Shown piece by piece: positions 7,445 to 13,799 of a DNA stretch of 18,532 bases (positions are counted from its first letter, which is position 1; every line of letters begins with the position of its first letter). Origin of the DNA: Proteobacteria bacterium UBA1148 (lineage in GTDB: Bacteria; Pseudomonadota; Gammaproteobacteria; Steroidobacterales; Rariloculaceae); NCBI GenBank assembly GCA_002311835.1, contig DBZY01000036.1, positions 554 to 19,085 of the forward strand, read 5' to 3'. The notes below the pieces were generated by a model, which saw nothing but the letters and a program-made list of their open reading frames with translations, was not told the DNA's origin and did not search any database. The position numbers were made by a program, and so were the translations under genes.

Positions 7445-8857
7445 TTGAGCAACGTGAGTACGCTAGCCATCGACATTAACGATGCTGAACTGGTGGTTGC
7501 CGACCATACGGGGGTTCTTGCACAAGAGCCCGGATATGCTGCGTTGGTATTGAAAGACGATTCAATAGTTACTGGAGTGGAAGCGTATGCTCAGGCTCGA
7601 TTGAACCCACGACAAACCAGTAATCGTTACTGGAACGATTTGAGTATCGAACCTGGAAGTGCGGGCATTGACTCTATAGAAAACTCGGCCGAGTTGGCTT
7701 TTACACAGTTGGATTCTCTTTGGAAGCGTTTTGGAGGTTCCAAAAAGAATGCAATTCTAGTGGTGCCTGGATATTACACGCGTGAGCAACTCGGACTACT
7801 TTTGGGTCTTGCTCAGGAGTGCAAGATGCCAGTTCGGGCCATGATTGATGCAGGGGTCGCTGCGAGTACACGGCCGTACCCGGGCCACCAATTGATCCAC
7901 GTTGACACTGGATTACATAGGGTGTCAGCAACTCGGCTCGAGCAGGGCGATGATGTTGCAGCAGAGCCCGAGCAGGCACTGAACGGTGTAGGCCTCGCTT
8001 CGCTTACCGATCTGTGGGCGAAGCGCGTAGCTGAGATCTTTGTCCTGCAAACGCGCTTTGACCCATTTCATCGAGCTGACTCAGAACAACTGGTTTACGA
8101 TCGGTTACCTGAGTGGATTACAACTCTCCAAGATGAGGATCATATTGAGCTTATGCTTCCTTATGGTGGAGAAGAGTACTATGTGGAGGTTCAGCGAGAC
8201 CAGTTGTTGGGCGTTGCTGACGGGTTTTATCGTGCTCTAGTGCAACTCATTTCTCAATGCCGGACCGCGGGAGCGAGCCTGGTAGTGGAACTGTCTCATC
8301 GTCTCCTACGCCTTCCAGGCATCGTGCACGAGTTGATGCGTTTGGATGATGCAAATGTCATCCCTATGGCCCCAGGTGCCGCAGCCCTAGGCGCGCTTAG
8401 CAGCCTTGAAAGCATTGAGTTATCAAGTGGTCAGATTAAGCTTCTCAGGCGTTTACCCTGGAGAGGAGAAGCGATTCAACTAGATCCCATAGAGCCAGAA
8501 CAGACATTGAGCGTAACAGGTGATCCCGAGGCACTAGTTCCAGAGCCAACTCATGTAGTCTACCGTGGTGTTGCTTACGCAATTGATGGGTCTTCTCTCT
8601 TTATCGGTCGAGAGGTACTCGATGGGCGTCATACAATCGTTCTCGATGAAAGCCAAAGCGCTGTTTCTCGAGCTCACTGCGAGGTTGTTCGCAGGGACGG
8701 AGAGACAAAACTGATGGATCTTAGTCGCTTCGGTACTTTCGTGAACGAGAAGCGGGTCTCCGGTGAAATTGAACTGCATCCCGCGGACATTATTCGGATT
8801 GGTTCGCCAGGGGAAGAACTGCAAATCATAGCTTTAGAGGATCGCGATGGCTCGTAA
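7445..8857 (+). CDS. Actin/Hsp70-like ATPase-fold protein with C-terminal FHA domain
   Basis: 470 residues, soluble. The TTG start directly follows the upstream TAG and has GGAG eight bases before it; a GTG at 7454 would be too far from that site. Residues 1 to about 335 look like an actin/Hsp70-type ATPase fold: phosphate-1 strand A-I-D-I at 8-11, V-V-P-G-Y-Y-T-R-E-Q near 106-115 (compare V-P-A-x-x-x-x-x-Q-R in Hsp70), and phosphate-2 V-D-T-G at 153-156. Residues about 366-465 are a canonical FHA domain with G388-R389, S408-R-A-H411, and F-G-T-F-V-N ending at N434, so phosphothreonine binding should be intact. It is the only intact phosphothreonine reader in the cluster and the obvious effector of the 1584 kinase. 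It may couple phosphorylation to the adjacent channel or to vWA assembly. It overlaps the next gene by 11 bases. The Hsp70-like part is divergent, and ATPase activity is unproven. Confidence 0.85.
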   Translation: MSNVSTLAIDINDAELVVADHTGVLAQEPGYAALVLKDDSIVTGVEAYAQARLNPRQTSNRYWNDLSIEPGSAGIDSIENSAELAFTQLDSLWKRFGGSKKNAILVVPGYYTREQLGLLLGLAQECKMPVRAMIDAGVAASTRPYPGHQLIHVDTGLHRVSATRLEQGDDVAAEPEQALNGVGLASLTDLWAKRVAEIFVLQTRFDPFHRADSEQLVYDRLPEWITTLQDEDHIELMLPYGGEEYYVEVQRDQLLGVADGFYRALVQLISQCRTAGASLVVELSHRLLRLPGIVHELMRLDDANVIPMAPGAAALGALSSLESIELSSGQIKLLRRLPWRGEAIQLDPIEPEQTLSVTGDPEALVPEPTHVVYRGVAYAIDGSSLFIGREVLDGRHTIVLDESQSAVSRAHCEVVRRDGETKLMDLSRFGTFVNEKRVSGEIELHPADIIRIGSPGEELQIIALEDRDGS

Positions 8858-9938
8858 ATCGATAAATGTCTTCTCGCTATCTTTTCTCGATGCTATGACG
8901 TGTGGGTTTGGCGCGATAATACTTTTTTTCATGATTATTAACGCCGACATTGATCTGAGACGGGAAGCAGTTCTTGAGGATTTAGCGAGTGAAGTGGATC
9001 GAATGGAACTCAAGGTGCTCACGGGACGAAAGAATCTTGTGCAGTTGACAGATGACTTGGCAAGGTTGATTGAGGAATGGGCCGTGTTACGGGGACTTAA
9101 AGATGAAATAGTTATAGAGATTAAAGACACGGAAGAAGAATTTAGCGCGGCGACAGCGGACACGGCAGCACGGGAAGAGGCAATTGAGCAACTTCGTTCG
9201 GAGTTGGAGTCTTTGGAGGAAGAGAGCGAACGACTGTCTGCGGCTAGCATCACGCCAGAGGACGCTGGTAATCGCATTAGGGCCTTCACCGGAGACGGGA
9301 ACCGACAATACCTGACCGGCCTAAGGATGGGTGGGGAACGAGTGGTGATACTGGTGGATACATCCTCAAGCATGTTGGACCGGACCATCGTGAATGTGCT
9401 TAGGCGCCGTAACATGCCTATGGAACAAAAGTTGCAGGCTCCCAAATGGCGTCAAACTGTGGATACGGTGGATTGGCTGACGACCCAAATACAGCCAGGC
9501 ACTCAGATTCAAATCTTTGCATTCAACGACACAGCTTGGAGCCTGATCGAGGGTAGCAACGGTCAGTGGCAAACTGTTACCGATGGTCATCTTTTGGAAG
9601 AAGCCGTAGAGTCGTTGCGAGCTACAGCACCAGATGGACCCACGAGCCTACATGCTGCTTTTGCGGCTATGAGACCTCTTGACCCCAAGCCTGACAATAT
9701 CTATTTGCTAGTCGATGGTTTACCGACCATGGGCGAAGTTGCTCCGAATCGTGCCGGTGTGACGGGAAAAGAACGTATGGGGCATTTCAATCGAGCTATT
9801 CGAGGTTTACCTTTCAACGTGCCGGTCAATATCATTTTGTACGCGATGGAAGGTGATCCACAGTCCGCGCCATCTTATTGGTGGCTGGCGCTTAACACTG
9901 GGGGGTCTTTGATGGCTCCTTCGGAGGATTGGCCATGA
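8847..9938 (+). CDS. Membrane-anchored coiled-coil/vWA-domain protein 1
   Basis: 363 residues. A short basic N-terminus leads into one transmembrane helix (about 11-31) that starts with S-F-L-D (Asp15) and contains C-G-F-G-A-I-I-L. A long charged coiled coil follows (about 35-132). Residues about 164-360 are a vWA domain with a complete metal-site pattern: D-T-S-S-S at 171-175, Thr266 in G-P-T-S, and Asp290 in L-V-D-G. The predicted topology is N-terminus in the cytoplasm with coiled coil and vWA in the periplasm. The transmembrane Asp is placed like the essential Asp of ExbD/TolR/MotB, so it may be a partner of the TolQ-like channel; this is inference. GAGGA five bases upstream supports the start, which overlaps the Hsp70-FHA gene. 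It is a paralogue of the next gene, which it overlaps by 4 bases. Confidence 0.88.
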   Translation: MARKSINVFSLSFLDAMTCGFGAIILFFMIINADIDLRREAVLEDLASEVDRMELKVLTGRKNLVQLTDDLARLIEEWAVLRGLKDEIVIEIKDTEEEFSAATADTAAREEAIEQLRSELESLEEESERLSAASITPEDAGNRIRAFTGDGNRQYLTGLRMGGERVVILVDTSSSMLDRTIVNVLRRRNMPMEQKLQAPKWRQTVDTVDWLTTQIQPGTQIQIFAFNDTAWSLIEGSNGQWQTVTDGHLLEEAVESLRATAPDGPTSLHAAFAAMRPLDPKPDNIYLLVDGLPTMGEVAPNRAGVTGKERMGHFNRAIRGLPFNVPVNIILYAMEGDPQSAPSYWWLALNTGGSLMAPSEDWP

Positions 9939-10939
9939 GAAAGCGGCGTCGTGATATCGAAACAGGTAGTCTGTCATTTCTGGATGTTATCTGCTGTGGA
10001 TTCGGAGCGATAATACTTCTTCTCGTGATCACAAAAATATTTGAACCCATCCGACTCGAAGAAACTCATGTGGATCTTGAGAATTTAGTTGTTAAGTATC
10101 AGCAAGAGTTAGAGGACATCATTGGTCAAACAAATATCATTACGCGAGAAAGATTAGCTACGATCGAAAACGTGGACCAGAATGAAACGCAAATTGCGCA
10201 GCTGCAGAGCGAGCTCATGCGGATTCGAGCAGAATTTTTTGCAACTCAAGATGACGCCGAGATGTCCAACGAGCTGGAGGGTCGGTTAGCTCAGGCGAAG
10301 CAAAGATTGACAGAGGAAATGCAAAGCTTGCTAGCGAATTACCGGCCCGATCCTGATGAGTACATGGTGGGCGGTATTCCTGTGGATAGCGAGTACATCA
10401 TCTTCATTATCGACACCTCTGGGAGCATGCAACGATATGCTTGGGATCGTGTTCAACAACAGATCTCGGAGACGCTTCAAGTCTACCCTCAGGTTAAGGG
10501 TATTCAGGTACTCAATGACATGGGCGAGTATATGTTTCGGAGTTACCGGAATCAGTGGATTCCAGACGGAACTGAAATCCGAAGACGTATTGTCGATGGA
10601 TTGCGTAACTGGCAGGCGTTCTCCAACTCAAGCCCCAGGGAGGGAATTCTAGAGGCTATTGAAACCTTCTATGATCCTAACAAAAAGATTAGTCTTTACG
10701 TCTACAGCGATGACTTTGCCGCGGGATCAATCAATGCAGTGGTGCGGGAAGTGGATCGTCGCAATCAACTCGGTGAGGATGGCGCTCGACGGGTTCGTAT
10801 TCATGCGGTTGCTTTTCCTGTTTATTACGAAGTTACAAATGGGGAGCTATTGTCCTCAGCCCGCTTTGCTATTTTGATGCGAGTCCTCTGCCAGAGGAAC
10901 GGTGGAACCTTTGTAGCCTTGTCTTCCCTCCGAGGCTGA
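9935..10939 (+). CDS. Membrane-anchored coiled-coil/vWA-domain protein 2
   Basis: 334 residues from the ATG at 9935. GGAGG seven bases upstream and the ATGA overlap with the previous stop favour this start over a TTG six bases earlier. The layout matches its neighbour: a basic start (R-K-R-R-R), a transmembrane helix at about 13-34 with S-F-L-D (Asp17) and C-C-G-F-G-A-I-I-L, a coiled coil at about 42-135, then a vWA domain with D-T-S-G-S at 160-164 and an Asp pair in Y-S-D-D at 257-260. The metal-site Thr is not obvious (S-S-P-R at 232-235), so metal binding may differ from protein 1. Even the nucleotide sequence of the transmembrane motif is close to that of the previous gene, indicating tandem duplication. 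The two probably form a heteromer driven by the TolQ-like channel. An intrinsic terminator starts at the stop codon. Confidence 0.88.
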   Translation: MRKRRRDIETGSLSFLDVICCGFGAIILLLVITKIFEPIRLEETHVDLENLVVKYQQELEDIIGQTNIITRERLATIENVDQNETQIAQLQSELMRIRAEFFATQDDAEMSNELEGRLAQAKQRLTEEMQSLLANYRPDPDEYMVGGIPVDSEYIIFIIDTSGSMQRYAWDRVQQQISETLQVYPQVKGIQVLNDMGEYMFRSYRNQWIPDGTEIRRRIVDGLRNWQAFSNSSPREGILEAIETFYDPNKKISLYVYSDDFAAGSINAVVREVDRRNQLGEDGARRVRIHAVAFPVYYEVTNGELLSSARFAILMRVLCQRNGGTFVALSSLRG

Positions 10940-10964
10940 CGAACGCCAGAATTCGTCATTTTTT
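10937..10964 (+). terminator. Rho-independent terminator of the kinase/stator/vWA cluster
   Basis: A perfect 7-bp inverted repeat, TGACGAA (10937-10943) and TTCGTCA (10952-10958), with an 8-base loop is followed by six Ts. The left arm contains the TGA stop codon of the second vWA gene, so the operon ends exactly here. Confidence 0.8.
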
Positions 10965-11019
10965 ACCGGCCCTTTGCCCCAGTTTCATCAGTGGTTTTAC
11001 CCATGGCATGAGCTTTAAT

Positions 11020-11046
11020 GCTACGTGTGCTAGAGCACCGAGTAGC
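11020..11046 (+). other. Interrupted hairpin in the leader of the OmpA-like gene
   Basis: GCTAC (11020-11024) pairs with GTAGC (11042-11046), and inside it GTGC (11027-11030) pairs with GCAC (11035-11038) around a TAGA loop. Short unpaired stretches separate the two stems. It ends 15 bases before the Shine-Dalgarno AAGGAG (11062-11067) of the gene at 11073 and has no T-run. It could be an mRNA-stabilising or regulatory leader structure. The rest of the 10965-11072 gap shows no convincing sigma-70 promoter. Confidence 0.4.
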
Positions 11047-11072
11047 AACTGAACATAGATAAGGAGTAAGCC

Positions 11073-11939
11073 ATGATTAACCCCATTGAAACGCTGAATG
11101 AGTACTACTACCAGAGCTCGCAGGATGAATACGACGGTTGGCGCGAGTTCGCGCGCGAAGAGGTAATTGCTATTGAGTCACGACGTTTGGCTAATAACGC
11201 TCGCAAGATGTGTACGACGGTTGGTACGAGCGTTATCGCTTTGATGGCAGTCGCCATGTTCGCCTCCACAGGATGGACGGCAGAGGACACGCGATTTTCG
11301 AAACATCAATCCATCAGGATCAGTGGTGGTGCAGTCATCGGTGGAGTGGCTGGAGGCCCGGTTGGACTGGTTCTTGGGGCCACTTTGGGCGCCTGGTTGG
11401 GAGACCGATTCGATGAGGAACGCAACGCGCGGACCCAGTTTGAGCAGCGCTGGATCGAGGCTGAGGAGGAGGTAGCAGCACTGAATGATCTGGTTGCCAG
11501 TAGTGAGCATCAAGTTGCAGTACTCGAAAGTCAGATCCATCAGGAAAATAGAGAGATGCAGAACACCCTTCGCGATGCGCTTGATGTCCAGGTTTTGTTC
11601 CGAACAAATGAAAGCACGCTTCCTGACGAAACTCAGAACAGATTGCTACGCCTTGCAGGGTTGCTCGCGCATCTGGATGGAACGCTGATACACATTGAAG
11701 GGCACGCAGATTCTCGTGGTCATCAGGAGCATAACGATCAACTGTCTGCGCAACGCGCCACCTCTGTTAGAGATTTGCTGATAGAGGCTGGTGTTCCGCT
11801 CAATAGAATCATGATTGATGGGTATGGTGAGACGTACGCCTCAGCAGAGGAGAACGATGTCGATTCGATGGCGATGGAGCGTCGGGTGGATCTGACACTC
11901 ATCAGGAACGGAAGCGAAAATCGGGTTGCCCAGAAGTAG
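11073..11939 (+). CDS. OmpA/Pal-type peptidoglycan-binding protein with glycine zipper and duplicated N-terminal segment
   Basis: 288 residues. AAGGAG at good spacing supports the ATG at 11073. Residues 5-44 repeat a segment of the lipoprotein encoded at 215. Met46 begins what looks like a signal peptide or anchor (hydrophobic 50-64, then W-T-A at 68-70), so a shorter form from 11208 is conceivable, though I see no ribosome-binding site for it. Residues about 83-110 are a Gly-rich zipper (G-G-A-V-I-G-G, G-G-P-V-G). Residues about 115-170 form a coiled coil. Residues about 172-280 are an OmpA C-terminal domain with G-H-A-D-S-R-G at 210-216, L-S-A-Q-R-A at 224-229, G-Y-G-E at 250-253 and E-R-R-V-D at 269-273, the usual peptidoglycan-binding positions. 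Layout resembles the OmpA proteins of proteobacterial sortase systems (PdsO), but no sortase gene is nearby. It probably provides cell-wall anchorage for the neighbouring system. Confidence 0.85.
   Translation: MINPIETLNEYYYQSSQDEYDGWREFAREEVIAIESRRLANNARKMCTTVGTSVIALMAVAMFASTGWTAEDTRFSKHQSIRISGGAVIGGVAGGPVGLVLGATLGAWLGDRFDEERNARTQFEQRWIEAEEEVAALNDLVASSEHQVAVLESQIHQENREMQNTLRDALDVQVLFRTNESTLPDETQNRLLRLAGLLAHLDGTLIHIEGHADSRGHQEHNDQLSAQRATSVRDLLIEAGVPLNRIMIDGYGETYASAEENDVDSMAMERRVDLTLIRNGSENRVAQK
11085..11204 (+). repeat. Copy B of the shared segment, forming the N-terminus of the OmpA-like protein
   Basis: Codes for residues 5-44 of the OmpA-like protein and matches 956-1084 in frame. It ends just before the hydrophobic segment of the OmpA-like protein. 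In the lipoprotein, copy A likewise ends just before a hydrophobic stretch, so the segment precedes a membrane-active helix in both. Confidence 0.8.
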
Positions 11940-11956
11940 CGGTCGGGCTTTCCGGG

Positions 11957-11986
11957 GGGTGCCCCATCCTTGGGGCATCCTTTTTT
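11957..11986 (+). terminator. Rho-independent terminator after the OmpA-like gene
   Basis: GGGTGCCCC (11957-11965) pairs with GGGGCATCC (11972-11980), nine base pairs with one G-T wobble, around a 6-base loop, and is followed by six Ts. It lies 17 bases after the stop codon. This is the strongest terminator in the window. Confidence 0.92.
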
Positions 11987-12105
11987 CGTGCCTGTTTGCG
12001 GACTCGGTTAGCCGCTGGGATTTAACGTAGTATTCACCCGACGTACTATCTCAGCTCCGTGTAGTTCGAAGAAACCCAAGCTGAGAATCGCAAGGGGGTA
12101 ATAAG

Positions 12106-13053
12106 ATGCGATTCATAACAATCATGGTATTCCTGACGCTGTGCTCTGTCTTTTCGAGGGCCAATGCGCAATCCTGGACTCCACCAGCGGAAGTGGACCG
12201 TTGTCCGTCCAAATGGGGGGCCGGCGACGAAAGAGGCTCGGGTAACCACATGGGTCCCAACTCGGTGATGCGTGCGACTCAGTTGATACGCCGTGGGGAG
12301 GTTGTTGAGCTTGGGCACGTGCTGCACGGATCCATTCCGCTGGGTGCCCGGCACTTTGAACTCTACCTCAAACCCATGGTGATGAACTCTCAATCAAATC
12401 GTAGAGGCTCGAATGAAGAACTCGTCGTGACGGAGCTCGGTCAGGTGGGCACACAGTTGGACGGCTTCAGTCATCAGAGTATCGGTAACACGTTATACAA
12501 CTGCTTTCGGGTTGACGAAACGCAGACTCGGGACGGCTTCACGCGGCTTGGCATAGAGAACGTCGGTACTTTAATGACGCGCGGGGTGCTGCTCGATATT
12601 GCTGAGCTTAAGGGTGTCGACATGCTGGCCGAAGACTATGAGATCACGATTGCAGATATTGAGGCGGAACTCGCGCGACACAATCTCACGATCAGTGCCG
12701 GAGATGCCGTGATCATTCACACTGGCTGGGGGGTGCTCTGGGAGCGCGATGTCCCACGATTCTTGCGTGGGGGACCAGGCATCGGTGTGGAGGCTGCCAA
12801 GTGGCTCGCAGCCCAAGACCCGATGCTCGTCGGTGCCGATAATCAGCCGGTGGAGGTGCAGCCGAATCCGGATTCCGCGATCTCCCTGCCGGTCCATCAG
12901 ATTATGCTAACCGTCAATGGCATCCATCTGCTTGAGCGACTGAAGCTTGACGAACTCGCTGCGCGTGACGTCTACGAATTTGCATTCATTATGCAGCCGC
13001 TGAAAATTCAGGGTGCAACAGGTTCGACGGTTGCCCCCGTAGCCATATACTAA
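12106..13053 (+). CDS. Secreted cyclase-family (kynurenine formamidase-like) metal hydrolase
   Basis: 315 residues. The first 22 residues are a signal peptide ending A-N-A-Q, so the protein is exported. The rest fits the cyclase family (Pfam Cyclase, PF04199): D-E-R-G-S-G-N near 41-47, G-T-Q-L-D-G-F-S-H at about 119-127 in place of the classical H-x-G-T-H-x-D-x-P-x-H metal motif, G-D-A-V-I-I-H-T-G-W at about 199-208, and G-P-G-I near the middle of the C-terminal half. The His-to-Gln change occurs in a large branch of this family, as far as I recall, so it need not mean loss of activity. Family members hydrolyse amides or lactones; the substrate cannot be told from sequence. GGGGG eight bases upstream supports the ATG. 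It stands alone between a terminator and the convergent bioD gene, so it is a separate transcription unit. Confidence 0.85.
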   Translation: MRFITIMVFLTLCSVFSRANAQSWTPPAEVDRCPSKWGAGDERGSGNHMGPNSVMRATQLIRRGEVVELGHVLHGSIPLGARHFELYLKPMVMNSQSNRRGSNEELVVTELGQVGTQLDGFSHQSIGNTLYNCFRVDETQTRDGFTRLGIENVGTLMTRGVLLDIAELKGVDMLAEDYEITIADIEAELARHNLTISAGDAVIIHTGWGVLWERDVPRFLRGGPGIGVEAAKWLAAQDPMLVGADNQPVEVQPNPDSAISLPVHQIMLTVNGIHLLERLKLDELAARDVYEFAFIMQPLKIQGATGSTVAPVAIY

Positions 13054-13074
13054 ACACGTCATAACAGGCTAATT

Positions 13075-13094
13075 CCCTCCTTGTACAGTGAGGG
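13075..13094. other. Hairpin between convergent cyclase and bioD genes
   Basis: CCCTC (13075-13079) pairs with GAGGG (13090-13094), with two more inner pairs possible. No T-run follows on either strand, so it is at most a weak terminator or 3'-end stabiliser for the two converging transcripts. Confidence 0.3.
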
Positions 13095-13127
13095 CTATGG
13101 TTACGTGCGCGGATGCGTTTGTCGGGC

Positions 13128-13799
13128 TTATAGGTATGGGACGATTAGGGGTAAAAGGTCTGGAGCGTTTTCCGGCTGGTTGGTGCGGTGTAAAACTCGG
13201 ATTGGGATAGTTTCGGTGAAGCGGGCGATAATCTCTGCCGATTCCTCGGACGGTACTGGTTGGTTCGGTGATTCGTTAACGATAATACCGATAATCTCAA
13301 CTCCACCTGTTTCCAGTGCGCTTACGGCTGTGAGTGTGTGGCTAAGCGTACCAAGATAGCTCCCGACAATCAGTAAGGTTGGAGCCTGTAGTGCCGCGAT
13401 CCAGTCTAGCACCAAGTGTTTTTTATCCAAGGGCACCATGACGCCGCCAATACCTTCGATTAGCGTGACATCTCTGTCATTCTCTTGCTCACAGAAAGAA
13501 ATCAACTTATCGAACGGAATATAAGTTTGTTCACGAGCAGCGGCCATATCAGGGGAGAGTGCTTCTCTGAAGCGCCATGGCGTGATGTTGTCAATGCCTT
13601 GAACATCTGCATCCAGTCCCAGCGCACGTAGTAAAAGCTTAGTATCGCTTAGCTTGTTATCTTCAGATTTAAAGCCTGTCGCAATCGGTTTTAATGCGTG
13701 TACGCTACGTCCGTTTTTGCGCAATTGATTAATCAGTGCGCGGGTCACAAATGTTTTGCCAACCCCAGTACCAGAAGCTGTTATGAAAATTTTACTCAT
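13128..13799 (-). CDS. bioD: Dethiobiotin synthetase
   Basis: 223 residues, normal length for BioD. It closes the ureido ring of dethiobiotin from 7,8-diaminononanoate, CO2 and ATP, the next-to-last step of biotin synthesis in the cytoplasm. The P-loop is G-T-G-V-G-K-T at residues 10-16, the conserved Lys37 is in K-P-I-A-T-G, and Glu115 is in E-G-I-G-G-V, where most homologues have E-G-A-G-G. It overlaps the end of bioF by 8 bases on the same strand, so the two are translationally linked. No terminator with a T-run is visible downstream. Family assignment is secure. Confidence 0.95.
   Translation of the reverse strand: MSKIFITASGTGVGKTFVTRALINQLRKNGRSVHALKPIATGFKSEDNKLSDTKLLLRALGLDADVQGIDNITPWRFREALSPDMAAAREQTYIPFDKLISFCEQENDRDVTLIEGIGGVMVPLDKKHLVLDWIAALQAPTLLIVGSYLGTLSHTLTAVSALETGGVEIIGIIVNESPNQPVPSEESAEIIARFTETIPIRVLHRTNQPENAPDLLPLIVPYL

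Noticed and set aside
8834..9445. A 203-codon minus-strand open frame under the first vWA gene
   Set aside because: It is very Ser-rich with low-complexity composition, has no ribosome-binding site and lies antisense to a well-supported coding gene.
10981..11020. A sigma-70 promoter for the OmpA-like gene
   Set aside because: AT-rich hexamers exist around 10994-11019, but none pairs with proper spacing and good matches.
215..11939. Assignment of the cluster to type VI secretion, because of kinase, FHA and OmpA/TolQ-like genes
   Set aside because: No Tss core gene (sheath, tube, baseplate, ClpV, TssJ/K/L/M) is present, and the channel protein is of the TolQ/ExbB type rather than a secretion component.
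6638..11939. Assignment to the Zorya anti-phage system (MotA-like plus OmpA-domain protein)
   Set aside because: The channel protein lacks the long cytoplasmic tail of ZorA, the OmpA-domain gene is in a separate transcription unit, and no ZorC/ZorD/ZorE-like gene is present.
11073..11939. Naming the OmpA-like gene pdsO
   Set aside because: The glycine-zipper plus OmpA layout is similar, but no sortase, sortase target or PdsR/PdsS pair is in the window, and the N-terminal extension is different.
12463..12489. Loss of activity in the cyclase because His is replaced by Gln in the metal motif
   Set aside because: As far as I recall, G-T-Q-x-D-G is common in one branch of the family, so the change is probably ancestral rather than inactivating.
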